From JAFMPW01 sp041743085 (lineage in GTDB: Bacteria; Bacteroidota; Bacteroidia; Flavobacteriales; Flavobacteriaceae): a stretch of 64,000 nt of DNA. Of the stretch, positions 1 to 9,285 are shown one piece after another. The notes below the pieces were generated by a model, which worked only from the letters and a program-made list of their open reading frames with translations, was not told where the DNA came from and made no database searches. The stretch's first letter is position 1, and every line of letters starts with the position of its first letter. The position numbers and the translations under genes were made by a program. The stretch lies in the NCBI GenBank assembly GCA_041743085.1, contig JBGTNL010000104.1:37570-101569 (forward strand). The letters run 5' to 3'.

Positions 1-15
1 AAAACCCCCAAGCTC

Positions 16-195
16 ATGTCTTACAAAATCAAAAGCCTGCTCTATTTTCTTTGTTTTGTAGCTTCTGCTATTATGTACTACAGCATGGATAATGAAATAC
101 AAACTACCGTTGTTGACGACAATGTGGATTTGGCAGAAGCAGATATGGCTGACATCACTTCCGGCGAGGCGCTGGAATTTGAAGATGTGAAATAA
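16..195 (+). CDS. Small single-span membrane protein, hypothetical
   Basis: This 59-codon reading frame starts at an ATG and ends in TAA just before a strong terminator. The protein has a hydrophobic stretch at about residues 8-22 (LLYFLCFVASAIMYY) and then a very acidic tail rich in Asp and Glu. No family is recognised. The terminator right after the stop supports it as a real, last gene of a transcript that begins left of the window. It could also be the 3' end of a longer frame, since only 15 bases of upstream sequence are visible. Confidence 0.5.
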   Translation: MSYKIKSLLYFLCFVASAIMYYSMDNEIQTTVVDDNVDLAEADMADITSGEALEFEDVK

Positions 196-221
196 GAATC
201 TCGATCAAATTATATATCCTC

Positions 222-260
222 AACAGGCTGGCCGCGGATTTATCCGCGGCCAGCCTGTTT
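222..260 (+). terminator. Rho-independent terminator
   Basis: A perfect 17-bp stem (222-238 with 243-259, loop TTAT) with a GC-rich core is followed by a T-rich stretch. It ends the rightward small gene and can also serve the leftward hemL transcript, because it is nearly symmetrical. Confidence 0.9.
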
Positions 261-317
261 TATTTGCGTTGTAATAAAGGGCATCTCTAAAAACCCTATA
301 ATTTTGAACAACCCGGC

Positions 318-1607
318 CTACTTCAACTTTGCCGCAACGCGTTCCAAAGCCGCAATAGTGTCGTCCAGATCCCCGTAAGACAACGCGTCGTTCAGAAAAT
401 AACTTTCAAAGGCGCTTGGCGGCAAATAGATACCCTCCTCCAGCATGCCGTGAAAATACTTCTTAAAGGTATCGTTATTTCCTTTTGCCGAAGAGGCTAA
501 ATCTGTGACAGGCTCCCGTGTAAAATGGAGGGAGATCATACTCCCAAATTTATTGATCTGAAAGGGAATACTTTGTTTTTTCAGAATATTTTCAAACCCT
601 TCCTTCAAATGCTCCGATTTCTCATCCAGGCTCTCAAAGACTTCGGGGCGGTTGTTCAATTCGGTCAACATGGCCAAACCCGCACTCATTGCGAGGGGGT
701 TTCCGCTTAAAGTTCCCGCCTGATACACAGGGCCTTCAGGTGCCAAATGCGCCATAATCTCATTTCTTGCCGCAAAAGCGCCTACCGGCAGCCCCCCTCC
801 GATTACTTTCCCAAAGGCAACTATATCGGCATCAACACCTAATACTTCCTGCGCCCCGCCTCGCCCAAGGCGGAAGCCTGTCATCACCTCATCAAAGATC
901 AACAGGATATCTTCATCGCTACAGAGCTCCCTTAGACCGGAAATAAAGGATTCATCGGGAATTATACATCCCATATTTCCTGCAACGGGTTCTATGATCA
1001 CTGCGGCTATCTCGTTCTTATTTGCATTGATCAGTGCGGCCACACTCTCCAAATCATTATAATTTGCGAGGAGCGTATCCCTCGCCGTTCCTTTAGTAAC
1101 TCCCGGACTATTTGGGCTCCCGAAAGTGATCGCGCCACTGCCCGCCTGAATGAGAAAGGAATCGGCATGTCCGTGATAACAACCTGCAAATTTGATGATC
1201 TTATCCTTTCCCGTAAAACCCCGCGCCAATCGAACCGCACTCATGCAGGCCTCGGTACCACTATTCACAAACCGGATCTTGTCTATATTGGGAACCATGG
1301 AAACGGCAAGCTTAGCGAGTTCCGTTTCAATTTCGGTAGGCATCCCGAAGGAAGTTCCCTTTTTTGCCTTTTCAATCACTGCGTTTATCACAGGTTCATA
1401 AGCATGGCCGAGGATCAAAGGGCCCCATGAAGCGATGTAGTCTATATATTTGTTCCCGTCTTCATCGTACAAATAAGCTCCCTTTGCCTCTTTCACAAAA
1501 ATAGGGTCGCCGCCAACGGCTTTAAATGCTCTGACCGGGGAATTTACACCTCCGGGAATAAATTGCTTTGCCTCGGTGAAAAGGGCACTACTCCGTTTAT
1601 AGATCAT
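318..1607 (-). CDS. hemL: Glutamate-1-semialdehyde 2,1-aminomutase
   Basis: The enzyme makes 5-aminolevulinate from glutamate-1-semialdehyde in the C5 route of tetrapyrrole synthesis, in the cytoplasm. The 429-residue length is normal for the family. The N-terminus reads SSALFTEAKQFIPGGVNSPVRAF, typical of GSA aminomutases. The PLP region is clear: FDEVMTGFR precedes AFGKVIGGGLPVGAF, in which Lys267 is the expected Schiff-base lysine. The substrate-binding segment GTEACMSAVRLAR is present. It reads leftward and shares no operon with the small gene at the left edge. Confidence 0.97.
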   Translation of the reverse strand: MIYKRSSALFTEAKQFIPGGVNSPVRAFKAVGGDPIFVKEAKGAYLYDEDGNKYIDYIASWGPLILGHAYEPVINAVIEKAKKGTSFGMPTEIETELAKLAVSMVPNIDKIRFVNSGTEACMSAVRLARGFTGKDKIIKFAGCYHGHADSFLIQAGSGAITFGSPNSPGVTKGTARDTLLANYNDLESVAALINANKNEIAAVIIEPVAGNMGCIIPDESFISGLRELCSDEDILLIFDEVMTGFRLGRGGAQEVLGVDADIVAFGKVIGGGLPVGAFAARNEIMAHLAPEGPVYQAGTLSGNPLAMSAGLAMLTELNNRPEVFESLDEKSEHLKEGFENILKKQSIPFQINKFGSMISLHFTREPVTDLASSAKGNNDTFKKYFHGMLEEGIYLPPSAFESYFLNDALSYGDLDDTIAALERVAAKLK

Positions 1608-1697
1608 GATCTCGACTATTTACTCATTTACTAACTATTGATTTGTACACCGAATCTGCCGGTTGGCGGAGAAAGGGGACTGCCAACTGCATACTTT

Positions 1698-2531
1698 TCA
1701 CCTATTTACCCTCTCCGTTTTGATCTTAATTTCCTGGCCAATGGACAGCGAACTATCCTCCATGCCATTGATCTCCATAAGTTCATTTACCGGGACATAA
1801 TACCTTCTGGAAAGGGAATAAAGCGTATCTCCCTTTTGCACTATATGTACTTTATAATCATAGGTAGATGGTGTATTCTGAATGGGATATCCTTCTGCCA
1901 GTACCTGTTGATCGAACTCGTACAGTTGATGTTGTTCTATAAAGTAGATCAATTTCTGGGGGTAGCGTTTATCGGTGGCATAGCCCGCAGCCCTGAGTCC
2001 TCTGGCCCAACCTTTGTAATCATCACGCCTTAATTTAAAAAGAGGGGCATATCTGGTCCTTGAAGACAAAAATATACTGTGGTCCCTGAAGGAATACATG
2101 GGATGGTTGTATTTTCTAAAACATTCTCCTTTTTCGTCGTCATCATGGTGGTCATACTGACCTTCCCACCCGGTATGACATTTAATGCCAAAATGGTTAT
2201 TGGTCCTTACCGTCAGGTCACCCCGCCCAAAACCACTTTCCAAAATCCCTTGTGCCAGGGTAATACTTGCAGGAATGCCATAGGCCTTCATCTCAAACTG
2301 CGCTATTTCCGAGAAGGTTGCAATGTATTCTTCCACCGTTGAAATAGGGAACTTTATAAAACGTCCCGTGTCCTCAGGCATAAGATAGGGCCCATCTTCT
2401 TTTTTGAGGTCATTGATCGTGACAGGGGTAACCGGGGGCGTTTCCGTTTCCTTTTTGGACTCGACGGTTCTTTTTTTTGTGCCGCAACCGATCAATAACA
2501 ATCCAATAACCAGTACAACTATTTGTTTCAT
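1698..2531 (-). CDS. Glucosaminidase-LysM lipoprotein (peptidoglycan hydrolase)
   Basis: A 277-residue peptidoglycan hydrolase predicted to cleave glycan strands. The N-terminus is a lipoprotein signal with lipobox LLIGC (Cys16). A glucosaminidase domain spans about residues 65-200 and includes AQGILESGFGRG, where Glu98 is the expected catalytic acid, and NNHFGIKC. A single LysM domain follows at about 228-273 (VQKGDTLYSLSRRYYV). The start codon overlaps the stop of the upstream PLP enzyme gene by ATGA, so the two are translationally coupled. Confidence 0.93.
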   Translation of the reverse strand: MKQIVVLVIGLLLIGCGTKKRTVESKKETETPPVTPVTINDLKKEDGPYLMPEDTGRFIKFPISTVEEYIATFSEIAQFEMKAYGIPASITLAQGILESGFGRGDLTVRTNNHFGIKCHTGWEGQYDHHDDDEKGECFRKYNHPMYSFRDHSIFLSSRTRYAPLFKLRRDDYKGWARGLRAAGYATDKRYPQKLIYFIEQHQLYEFDQQVLAEGYPIQNTPSTYDYKVHIVQKGDTLYSLSRRYYVPVNELMEINGMEDSSLSIGQEIKIKTERVNR

Positions 2532-3433
2532 AAATTGATCAATGGTAAATTCTTTTCTTTCAATTTCAGATTCATTCCCGCTATTCCCTGTAATCCTCCT
2601 GTATGAATTGCCAATAGTTTGCTATTCCTCTTAAAACACCCCTTACCAACCATATCCAAAATTCCGTACAACAGCTTTCCGGTATATAAGGGATCTAACG
2701 GGATTTGGGTTTTTTGGTGAAAGTCATTGATGAAGTTGATCAGTTCTTTGTTCACTTTCGCATAACCCCCGAAATGATAATCCGTTTGCAATTCCCAATT
2801 TTCCCTACCGGCAAATCTACGAATATCTTTTTTCACAAAATCGCCTCTGACTGCCGGAAAGCCTAAAACTTGTTGTTTAGAATGGGAAGAATTGATGAGC
2901 CCTGCAATGGTTCCCCCGGTACCCACACTACAGCAAATAAAGTCAAAATCCGTATCCGGGGATGTCAAGATCTCCTCACATCCCTTCACGGCAAGTGCAT
3001 TTGTTCCTCCTTCTGGTAACACGAAATAATTGGGAAAGGACACCCTTAGATCATCCAGGAATTTGGTCTCATCCCTTTTCCTGTAGCTTTCTCTGGTGAT
3101 AAATTTAAATTGCATTCCTGCTGAATTCGCCAGGGATAGTGTGGGATTCGCTTTCCAGGTCGCCGCAAGTTCTTCCCCGCGTATAACACCAACGGTTTTT
3201 AATCCAAATGCTTTCCCGGCAAATGCTGCGGCAAGTATATGGTTAGAATAAGCGCCCCCAAAGGTAAGCAGACCAGTAGCACCTGCTTCCTTCGTCCTAG
3301 TCAGATTGTACTTTAGTTTTCGGTATTTGTTGCCCGAAATTACGGGATGTATCAGATCCTCTCTCTTGATAACGAGGGACACCTGCCTTTCTCTAAGTAA
3401 ACTGAGTTGAATTTCCTGATTCTTGGCCCTCAC
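2528..3433 (-). CDS. D-cysteine desulfhydrase / ACC deaminase-like PLP enzyme
   Basis: A 301-residue fold-type II PLP enzyme of the 1-aminocyclopropane-1-carboxylate deaminase/D-cysteine desulfhydrase family. The motif HPVISGNKYRKLKYN carries the PLP lysine, GGAYSNH is the substrate/cofactor loop, and CSVGTGGTIAGLI is the phosphate-binding loop. The family includes true ACC deaminases and D-cysteine desulfhydrases; the sequence read here does not separate them, and D-cysteine desulfhydrase-like activity is the safer guess for flavobacteria. It is cotranscribed with the glucosaminidase gene (ATGA overlap). Confidence 0.88.
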   Translation of the reverse strand: MRAKNQEIQLSLLRERQVSLVIKREDLIHPVISGNKYRKLKYNLTRTKEAGATGLLTFGGAYSNHILAAAFAGKAFGLKTVGVIRGEELAATWKANPTLSLANSAGMQFKFITRESYRKRDETKFLDDLRVSFPNYFVLPEGGTNALAVKGCEEILTSPDTDFDFICCSVGTGGTIAGLINSSHSKQQVLGFPAVRGDFVKKDIRRFAGRENWELQTDYHFGGYAKVNKELINFINDFHQKTQIPLDPLYTGKLLYGILDMVGKGCFKRNSKLLAIHTGGLQGIAGMNLKLKEKNLPLINL

Positions 3434-3454
3434 CTATCTTGAGCAATTACAAGC

Positions 3455-3784
3455 TCAAAGATATTTAATAAAGCTGAATGGCCTTCGATCCCTGATGTAT
3501 TCTGTATTATTTTCGTTGTAATAGGCCTCACGTTCAAAACTGATATTCTGGTAGGCTTTATAACTGTCAAAATAAACCAAGGTGCGTATTAACCATTCGG
3601 ACACGTATAAAACATAAAATGGCAGGAGGAGAAGTTCTAATTGTTGCCTGAGATGGATCCTCTCATGATTTATGAGCACCGTATCTTCTTTTAAGTGATC
3701 ATCTTTAAGAATGATAAAAGGCCATAAAGAGAGGCCAACGTAGTTCTTGTGAAAAAAATGCCTTATTACCAAAATCATGCGCAA
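3455..3784 (-). CDS. Conserved small HERIH-motif protein
   Basis: A 109-residue protein with a central NHERIHLRQQLELLL motif, an HExxH zinc-peptidase-like signature, followed by a hydrophobic helix (LLLLPFYVLYVSEWLI) and a second conserved-looking segment SFEREAY. The arrangement resembles the zinc site of M48/M56 membrane peptidases reduced to a single small domain, but activity is not established. It lies 21 bp upstream of the PLP enzyme gene in the same direction and is probably in the same transcript. Function unknown. Confidence 0.7.
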   Translation of the reverse strand: MRMILVIRHFFHKNYVGLSLWPFIILKDDHLKEDTVLINHERIHLRQQLELLLLPFYVLYVSEWLIRTLVYFDSYKAYQNISFEREAYYNENNTEYIRDRRPFSFIKYL

Positions 3785-3991
3785 TGGTTTTAACTACTAG
3801 GCACAAAGATAATTGTTCAAATTAATACAATTGCGCTAAACTAGTTGTTATTACAAACATTAGCGATTAACGTGCCAAGTGCATTAAAACACCCGTGAAA
3901 AGGAGTTTAACATCCAATTTTAGACATTTATTAACAATAATCACTTAATTTTATGGGATATTGAAATTACAGGAAAGCAGGGATATTGCCA

Positions 3992-4150
3992 ATGAAGAAG
4001 CTAATTCCGGTAGAAGAAGGGGATTTTTACCTCTCTGAAGAAGGTTATCGGGTTTTTACGGAACAGTACCACCTTAAAAGGGGCCATTGTTGTGAAAGTG
4101 GTTGCAGGCACTGTCCCTACGGCTATGACAAGAAAACCGATTCCTGGTAA
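3992..4150 (+). CDS. DUF5522-type Cys-rich small protein
   Basis: A 52-residue protein starting at ATG and ending in TAA. The C-terminal half carries RGHCCESGCRHCPYGY, the Cys cluster typical of the DUF5522 family of very short bacteroidete proteins, probably a metal or Fe-S site. The N-terminus (EEGDFYLSEEGYRVFTEQYHL) also fits the family. Function unknown. Confidence 0.85.
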   Translation: MKKLIPVEEGDFYLSEEGYRVFTEQYHLKRGHCCESGCRHCPYGYDKKTDSW

Positions 4151-4225
4151 ATAGCCGGCTATTCGGCATGATATTTGTGAATATTATGCAAAATACAAAC
4201 TGTTGTTAACTCAAAAAAAATTGTT

Positions 4226-4792
4226 ATGAAAAAATTGAAATTGCTGGCACTACCTATTTTTGGGCTTTTAATATTAAGTTCGTGTACCTCCGTACGGGTG
4301 TTATCCGATTACGACAGGGAAGCTGACTTTAACTCCTACAAAAGCTATGCTTTTTACAAAACGGGTATAGACAAGGCACTGATCTCCGATCTGGATAAAA
4401 AAAGGATCCTTAATGCCATTGATACTGAAATGAGTTCCAGAGGCTTTGTAAAGTCCAATGATCCGGATCTTTTGATAAGCATTTTTACAAAGGAAAGGGA
4501 ACAGGTAGATGTGTACAATAGAAGCTTTTATGGATATGGATGGGGTTACGGTTATTGGAATCCATGGCTTTGGGGCTACCCGGGAGTTTATGGAAGCGAT
4601 ATCAGCACCAGAACGGAAGGATCTTTATATATTGATCTGATCGATGCCAAAAACAAAGAGTTGGTTTGGCAGGGAAGGGGCGTAGGTGCCTTGAGTAGCA
4701 ACCAGAATATAGAAAAGAAGGAAGAACGGATCAGGGAGTTTGTCTCCGAGATCTTGCAGAAGTACCCGCCCAATGCAATAGCGTCAAACTAA
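4226..4792 (+). CDS. DUF4136 lipoprotein
   Basis: A 188-residue lipoprotein with lipobox ILSSC near residue 20, followed by VRVLSDYDREADFNSYKSYAFY, the typical beginning of DUF4136. A Gly/Tyr/Trp-rich loop (YGYGWGYGYWNPW) lies mid-protein. The end (NPAIAS-like tail preceded by EILQKYPP) is also usual for the family. It is probably attached to the outer membrane; function unknown. A terminator follows directly, so it appears to be monocistronic. Confidence 0.9.
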   Translation: MKKLKLLALPIFGLLILSSCTSVRVLSDYDREADFNSYKSYAFYKTGIDKALISDLDKKRILNAIDTEMSSRGFVKSNDPDLLISIFTKEREQVDVYNRSFYGYGWGYGYWNPWLWGYPGVYGSDISTRTEGSLYIDLIDAKNKELVWQGRGVGALSSNQNIEKKEERIREFVSEILQKYPPNAIASN

Positions 4793-4805
4793 AAACTTTA
4801 TCAAG

Positions 4806-4836
4806 AGCCCCGCATTATAAGAGTCGGGGCTTTTTC
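4806..4836 (+). terminator. Rho-independent terminator
   Basis: The stem AGCCCCG/CGGGGCT is followed by TTTTT, 14 bp after the DUF4136 stop codon. Confidence 0.85.
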
Positions 4837-4912
4837 TTGTTCTAAAAACGCCGTTTTTGTCCTACTTGGTAAAGCGAAGTCTTTCCCGGGAATGTCCCCT
4901 ATTCATTTTTTG

Positions 4913-4920
4913 TAACTTTG
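4913..4920 (+). promoter_or_regulatory. Bacteroidota -7 box upstream of the hydroxylase gene
   Basis: TAACTTTG matches the Bacteroidota -7 consensus TAnnTTTG. Its last three bases are a TTG in frame with the hydroxylase gene, but being part of a promoter that TTG is unlikely to be the start; the ATG at 4942 is preferred. A matching -33 TTTG is not obvious. Confidence 0.6.
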
Positions 4921-4941
4921 CAATACCAAAAAATATGCTCT

Positions 4942-6696
4942 ATGTCTTACGAAAGCAATTATATTTTAGATAAACTTCCAAAACATCTGAAACAATATAT
5001 TAAACCTCAGAACTACGAGGAATATACGGCTATTGACCAGGCCGTTTGGCGGTATGTTATGCGAAAAAATGTGGATTATCTCAGCAGGGTCGCACACGAT
5101 TCTTATGCGGAAGGATTAAAAAAAACCGGCATTTCCATAGATCACATACCCAATATGTATGGGATGAACCGCATCCTGAAGGAAATTGGATGGGCGGCGG
5201 TTGCGGTAGATGGATTTATTCCTCCTTCGGCATTTATGGAATTTCAAGCCTACAATGTCCTCGTCATCGCCTCGGATATCAGGCAGTTGGAACACATTGA
5301 GTATACCCCTGCTCCGGATATTATTCACGAAGGGGCCGGACATGCCCCTATTATTGCAAATCCGGAATATGCAGAATATTTAAGGAGGTTTGGGGAAATT
5401 GGATGTAAAGCCATTTCCAATGCGAGGGATTTTGAACTCTATGAGGCCGTAAGGCAGCTGTCCATAATTAAAGAAGCCCAGGGAACTCCCCGGAATGAGA
5501 TTGATTCTGCCGAGAAGCATATTGAAGACTTACAGCTAAATATGGGCGAACCCAGTGAAATTGCTCTTATCCGAAACCTGCATTGGTGGACCGTGGAATA
5601 TGGTTTGATAGGCACCGTGGAACATCCTAAAATTTACGGGGCAGGTTTGCTTTCTTCTATCGGCGAGAGTGCCTGGTGTATGACCGAGCAGGTGAAGAAA
5701 TTACCTTATTCTATCGAAGCGGCTCGTACCTCATTCGACATAACCAAACCGCAACCCCAGCTCTTTGTAACCCCTGATTTCGCTTTCCTGAGTCAGGTTT
5801 TAGAGGAATTTGCGAATACCATGGCGCTGAGGAAAGGTGGTCTGGAAAGTATTAAAAAACTCATCAATTCAAGGGAATTGGGAACAATAGAATTGAGTAC
5901 GGGCTTACAGGTGTCCGGTAACTTTGACAGTGTCATAGAATTCGAAAATAAACCCGTTTACTTTCAAACGGTGGGCAGCACTGCACTGGCCTACAGGGAA
6001 AAAGAATTGGTTGGCCATAGTATAAAACACCATGCCGACGACTTTGGTTCGCCTGTCGGCAAACTAAAAGGCATCAACCTGGCAATTGAAGACATGAGCC
6101 CAAGGGATCTCAAAGCATACAATATCTACGAGGGCGGGACCATTACACTGGAATTTGAAGGAAATATTAAAGTTTCGGGAGAAATAATTACGGGGACAAG
6201 AAACTTACGAGGGGAGATCATCCTGATAACATTTAAAAACTGCCGGGTAACCCATGGTAAAAAAGTGTTGTTCCGACCGGAATGGGGACTTTATAACATG
6301 GCCGTTGGGGAGCACATTGTTTCCGCATTCAACGGCCCTGCAGACCTCCATAGTTTTGATCTGGTTAATCACAAGATTTCTTCGACCACTGTTAAACATG
6401 AGAATACCCAGGCCGAAACAAAACTGGAACAATACTACGGGCAGATCAGGCATTTCAGGGAAGGTCTCAACACAACTATTTCCAGGAACAAGGTATTTAA
6501 TGTAATCAAGGAAAACTATCCCAACGATTGGTTGTTATCCGTGGAACTCTATGAACTGGCAAAAAATAACGACGATACCGACTTTGCAGAAGCTATTCTG
6601 GCACATTTGGAGGAAGTAAAACGGAATAATCCTAAAGTAGGTCATCTTATCGACGATGGCATTGCGCTGGTAGACGGCACTACCGTTAAGGCCTAA
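4942..6696 (+). CDS. Aromatic amino acid (phenylalanine 4-) hydroxylase with long C-terminal extension
   Basis: A 584-residue protein in the pterin-dependent aromatic amino acid hydroxylase family. The iron ligands are visible: HEGAGHAPIIANPEY supplies two His, and HWWTVEYGL supplies the Glu. SIGESAWCM follows as in bacterial phenylalanine hydroxylases. Simple bacterial enzymes are about 270-300 residues. Here the catalytic part occupies roughly residues 1-320 and is followed by about 260 residues of unassigned sequence. Such long forms are common in Bacteroidota. The likely reaction is phenylalanine to tyrosine with tetrahydropterin and O2. Confidence 0.9.
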   Translation: MSYESNYILDKLPKHLKQYIKPQNYEEYTAIDQAVWRYVMRKNVDYLSRVAHDSYAEGLKKTGISIDHIPNMYGMNRILKEIGWAAVAVDGFIPPSAFMEFQAYNVLVIASDIRQLEHIEYTPAPDIIHEGAGHAPIIANPEYAEYLRRFGEIGCKAISNARDFELYEAVRQLSIIKEAQGTPRNEIDSAEKHIEDLQLNMGEPSEIALIRNLHWWTVEYGLIGTVEHPKIYGAGLLSSIGESAWCMTEQVKKLPYSIEAARTSFDITKPQPQLFVTPDFAFLSQVLEEFANTMALRKGGLESIKKLINSRELGTIELSTGLQVSGNFDSVIEFENKPVYFQTVGSTALAYREKELVGHSIKHHADDFGSPVGKLKGINLAIEDMSPRDLKAYNIYEGGTITLEFEGNIKVSGEIITGTRNLRGEIILITFKNCRVTHGKKVLFRPEWGLYNMAVGEHIVSAFNGPADLHSFDLVNHKISSTTVKHENTQAETKLEQYYGQIRHFREGLNTTISRNKVFNVIKENYPNDWLLSVELYELAKNNDDTDFAEAILAHLEEVKRNNPKVGHLIDDGIALVDGTTVKA

Positions 6697-6729
6697 GTAC
6701 TTTACTGTAAAATTTAACCTTTCCGCAGG

Positions 6730-7377
6730 TTAAGAAATTCGGCCCTTTATATACTTGATCTGTCCGTTGTGGTTAGACTCATGTTCTACCACATGGAACC
6801 ATTTGCAATAATTGTTAGTGGGTTGGTTCGCGAAAAACTTGGTGGATTCCATAAGCCAGCCATCATCTTTAATTTTAAGCTCATTCAAGGAATTCTCCCG
6901 TATTTCGGCCAATTGATCCGTGTAGTAAGATAACGGGTTACCTTTAATCCCGTTCCTTGCTTTCGCGCCCAGGTTGCTTGCAACACGCCACTTTTCCCTA
7001 TCTTCCCGACTAAAATCCTCCCATCCTCCTGACAAGCCGTCAAAAGAATGTATCTGGTAATACCTTTCTGTTGCCGCTAAATGCAGTAACATAGCTCCGA
7101 TACTGTTGGATTCATCGTCCAGTAAAAAATCGAGCTCTTTCTGGGAAAGACCCTCTACGGTTCGCAACACAACCATCCGCATCCAATCCATCATGGAGAC
7201 CAGGATGCTGATTTGATCTGAATAACCCTCTCTTTTCCCAAACTCATGTACGTTATCGTTCAAAGGCAATGTGCCACCGGCGGCAATTCCTGTTCCGGGG
7301 ATGAACAAACCGGCACCGAGTAAACCGGATACCTTAATAAAATCTCTGCGGGAATTGTTGTTTTTTGACTGACTCAT
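6730..7377 (-). CDS. Tat-exported DinB-family protein
   Basis: A 215-residue protein with a twin-arginine signal at the start (SRRDFIKVSGLLGAGLF) and a DinB-type four-helix domain. Metal-binding His are visible in LHLAATERYYQ and in HVVEHESNHNGQI. The start at 7377 (MSQSKNN) was preferred over an upstream TTG because it places the Tat motif close to the N-terminus. It faces the hydroxylase gene tail to tail. DinB-like proteins are metal-dependent enzymes of varied function, and the substrate is unknown. Confidence 0.85.
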   Translation of the reverse strand: MSQSKNNNSRRDFIKVSGLLGAGLFIPGTGIAAGGTLPLNDNVHEFGKREGYSDQISILVSMMDWMRMVVLRTVEGLSQKELDFLLDDESNSIGAMLLHLAATERYYQIHSFDGLSGGWEDFSREDREKWRVASNLGAKARNGIKGNPLSYYTDQLAEIRENSLNELKIKDDGWLMESTKFFANQPTNNYCKWFHVVEHESNHNGQIKYIKGRIS

Positions 7378-7443
7378 GATTTCTTTTTTCTGAAAATAAC
7401 CACATTGCAGCAATTCAGGATGTTATTTGAAGAAACTTTAACA

Positions 7444-8058
7444 TCAGTCCAAAAAAACATCTTGTAGGATATTAGTATCAACAACCTTATCATTGTACAT
7501 CAGCGTCCATCCCATGGAATTGGTAAGAATATAGAATTTGGAAAGTTCGCTGATCAGTCTGTTCTGGGCATTCGAGATCAACGTGGAGGCTTTTACTTTT
7601 TTCATCAGCGAGGCGTTCACATTCCTTTTAATTTTATTGTAGTCCTCCGCTTTGAACTGGTTCAGATAGTCGGCCGTGACATCATAATACTCAAAATCGG
7701 GGTTGAGTTTTATTTCGGGTTCTGGTATGCTTTGAATACGTAACGTCCTCGTTTTTTCGTCTACTTCAAAATCTATCTTACTAAGATCGTAGGCAACCGT
7801 GACTTCCGCATTTACTACCACAAGTGCCTTCTTATCCGCTCTCAAAAACGGCCCGAATAGGTGCTGGGAGTCTTTATAATTGTAAACCTGTGCAAAATGC
7901 CCTTCGGTAACGATAAGTTTGGAGACGTTATCAATCTGCTCCTGGATGAGCATGGAATTCTCTTTCAGAATGGATTTCTCCTTTTTTTCTTCCGAACAGG
8001 AACGGAAAACAAGGACAACGGCCAGTGTGATTATAACGCCTATGAATATCTTTTTCAT
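7444..8058 (-). CDS. DUF4230 membrane-anchored protein
   Basis: A 204-residue protein with an N-terminal hydrophobic segment (IFIGVIITLAVVLVFRSC) and a DUF4230 domain over the rest (VSKLIVTEGHFAQVYNYKD and YDLSKIDFEVDEKTRTL). The start at MKKIFIG is preferred over the ATG four codons upstream. Function unknown. It reads away from the GSCFA gene. Confidence 0.82.
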   Translation of the reverse strand: MKKIFIGVIITLAVVLVFRSCSEEKKEKSILKENSMLIQEQIDNVSKLIVTEGHFAQVYNYKDSQHLFGPFLRADKKALVVVNAEVTVAYDLSKIDFEVDEKTRTLRIQSIPEPEIKLNPDFEYYDVTADYLNQFKAEDYNKIKRNVNASLMKKVKASTLISNAQNRLISELSKFYILTNSMGWTLMYNDKVVDTNILQDVFLD

Positions 8059-8164
8059 TTTTAGTACCAATATTGACGAACACCTCGCGTCTCCCCCGGC
8101 TGACGGATCAGCCTATACATTCCTATCAGTCCTTCGTTATATGTCGAATGCAGGAAGGAGGGGA

Positions 8165-9157
8165 TTATTTGTCTCCTTGAGGGGGCCTTAGAGGTGTTGT
8201 TTCGAATTCCATAAAAGGGTACGCATTTTGAAGATACGTAATTTTCTCCTGAAGCGATTTAACAAACTTTTGATGTTGTTCTGAATTCCAATTAAAAGGC
8301 CTGTGCCGCAATCCTTTTTGAACTACCTCAACTGCGTCCATCACAGGGGCTGCCTTCCCGGCAATCCATACCTCTTTGAATTTCTCCCAGATATAATCAA
8401 TGGCAAGGGAATTAGGGTGTATCATGTCTGCCTCGTAAAAGCGGTAGTCACGGAGTTCATCCATCATGAGCTCATACGCCGGAAAATACCCTTCGCCCCG
8501 GTGGGGAGATCCAGTTTGGAGCACGGAATGCAGTGCGGCATGGAGGTGCGCTTTACTCAACTGATTTTCAACAAAGCCGTCCTTCAGATGCCTGACAGGA
8601 GAAACTGTGAAAATGACAAAGGCTTTTTCATTTACGGACCGAATTGCTTTTAGGCTACGCTCCAGACTCTCTGATATGATTTTGACGGAAAGCAATTCTT
8701 TTGAAAATTCACTTTGCGCCACTTTATGGCAATTAGCCACAACAGTATTGGATTCCAGATGACGGTACGTCCAGGCCGTACCTGCTGTTATTATTATGTG
8801 AGTGGCATTGCGTAATTGTTCCTTGGTTTTCACCAGGGCTTCATTTAACTTCTGAAGAAGGTGTTTCTTTTCCCGATCACTTAGATCGGAATGAACGGCG
8901 AAACTATGCCAACGCTCTCCCAGGTGAAAAACCTCGGGGTCTTTGAATACATTTTCAGCTACGGCCCTTTCAATAAGATTTTCAATAGCCACCGGATGAA
9001 ATAAGACGCCAAACGGGTTCTGAAGACTCCTGAATTTATAGTGTGCCAGTTTATTGCCTATATTTTCTACGAAACAGGAACCCAGGAGAAGAAGTCTGCT
9101 TTGATAATCGATTGGATGTGCTGCCTGCGAGAAGGGTATTTTGGTCTGGAGTTTCAT
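8165..9157 (-). CDS. GSCFA-domain protein
   Basis: A 330-residue protein whose N-terminus carries LLLGSCFVENIGNKL, the motif that names the GSCFA family, related to SGNH/GDSL hydrolases. Other family segments are IIITAGTAWTYRH and FVIFTVSPVRHLKDGF, and DMIHPNSLAIDYIW carries a catalytic-type Asp/His. The last residues (TPLRPPQGDK) are encoded by a dispersed repeat of the CCTCCCTTTG/CAAGGAG type, so the tail is probably not ancestral. Substrate unknown. Confidence 0.9.
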   Translation of the reverse strand: MKLQTKIPFSQAAHPIDYQSRLLLLGSCFVENIGNKLAHYKFRSLQNPFGVLFHPVAIENLIERAVAENVFKDPEVFHLGERWHSFAVHSDLSDREKKHLLQKLNEALVKTKEQLRNATHIIITAGTAWTYRHLESNTVVANCHKVAQSEFSKELLSVKIISESLERSLKAIRSVNEKAFVIFTVSPVRHLKDGFVENQLSKAHLHAALHSVLQTGSPHRGEGYFPAYELMMDELRDYRFYEADMIHPNSLAIDYIWEKFKEVWIAGKAAPVMDAVEVVQKGLRHRPFNWNSEQHQKFVKSLQEKITYLQNAYPFMEFETTPLRPPQGDK

Positions 9158-9285
9158 TTTGGAAATATTTTTTTAGCAACAAATTTGGCTCCTCTCCATA
9201 TCTAAGAAGGGGTGGATTCGGCCAAGCCGAAAACAGGGAGGTTGATACCAATTCTTCAATCCCTCCGTCTCGCGGGCCCGAGACA

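Noticed and set aside
4918..4941. TTG start for the aromatic amino acid hydroxylase
   Set aside because: The TTG is the end of a TAnnTTTG promoter box; ATG at 4942 is better placed.
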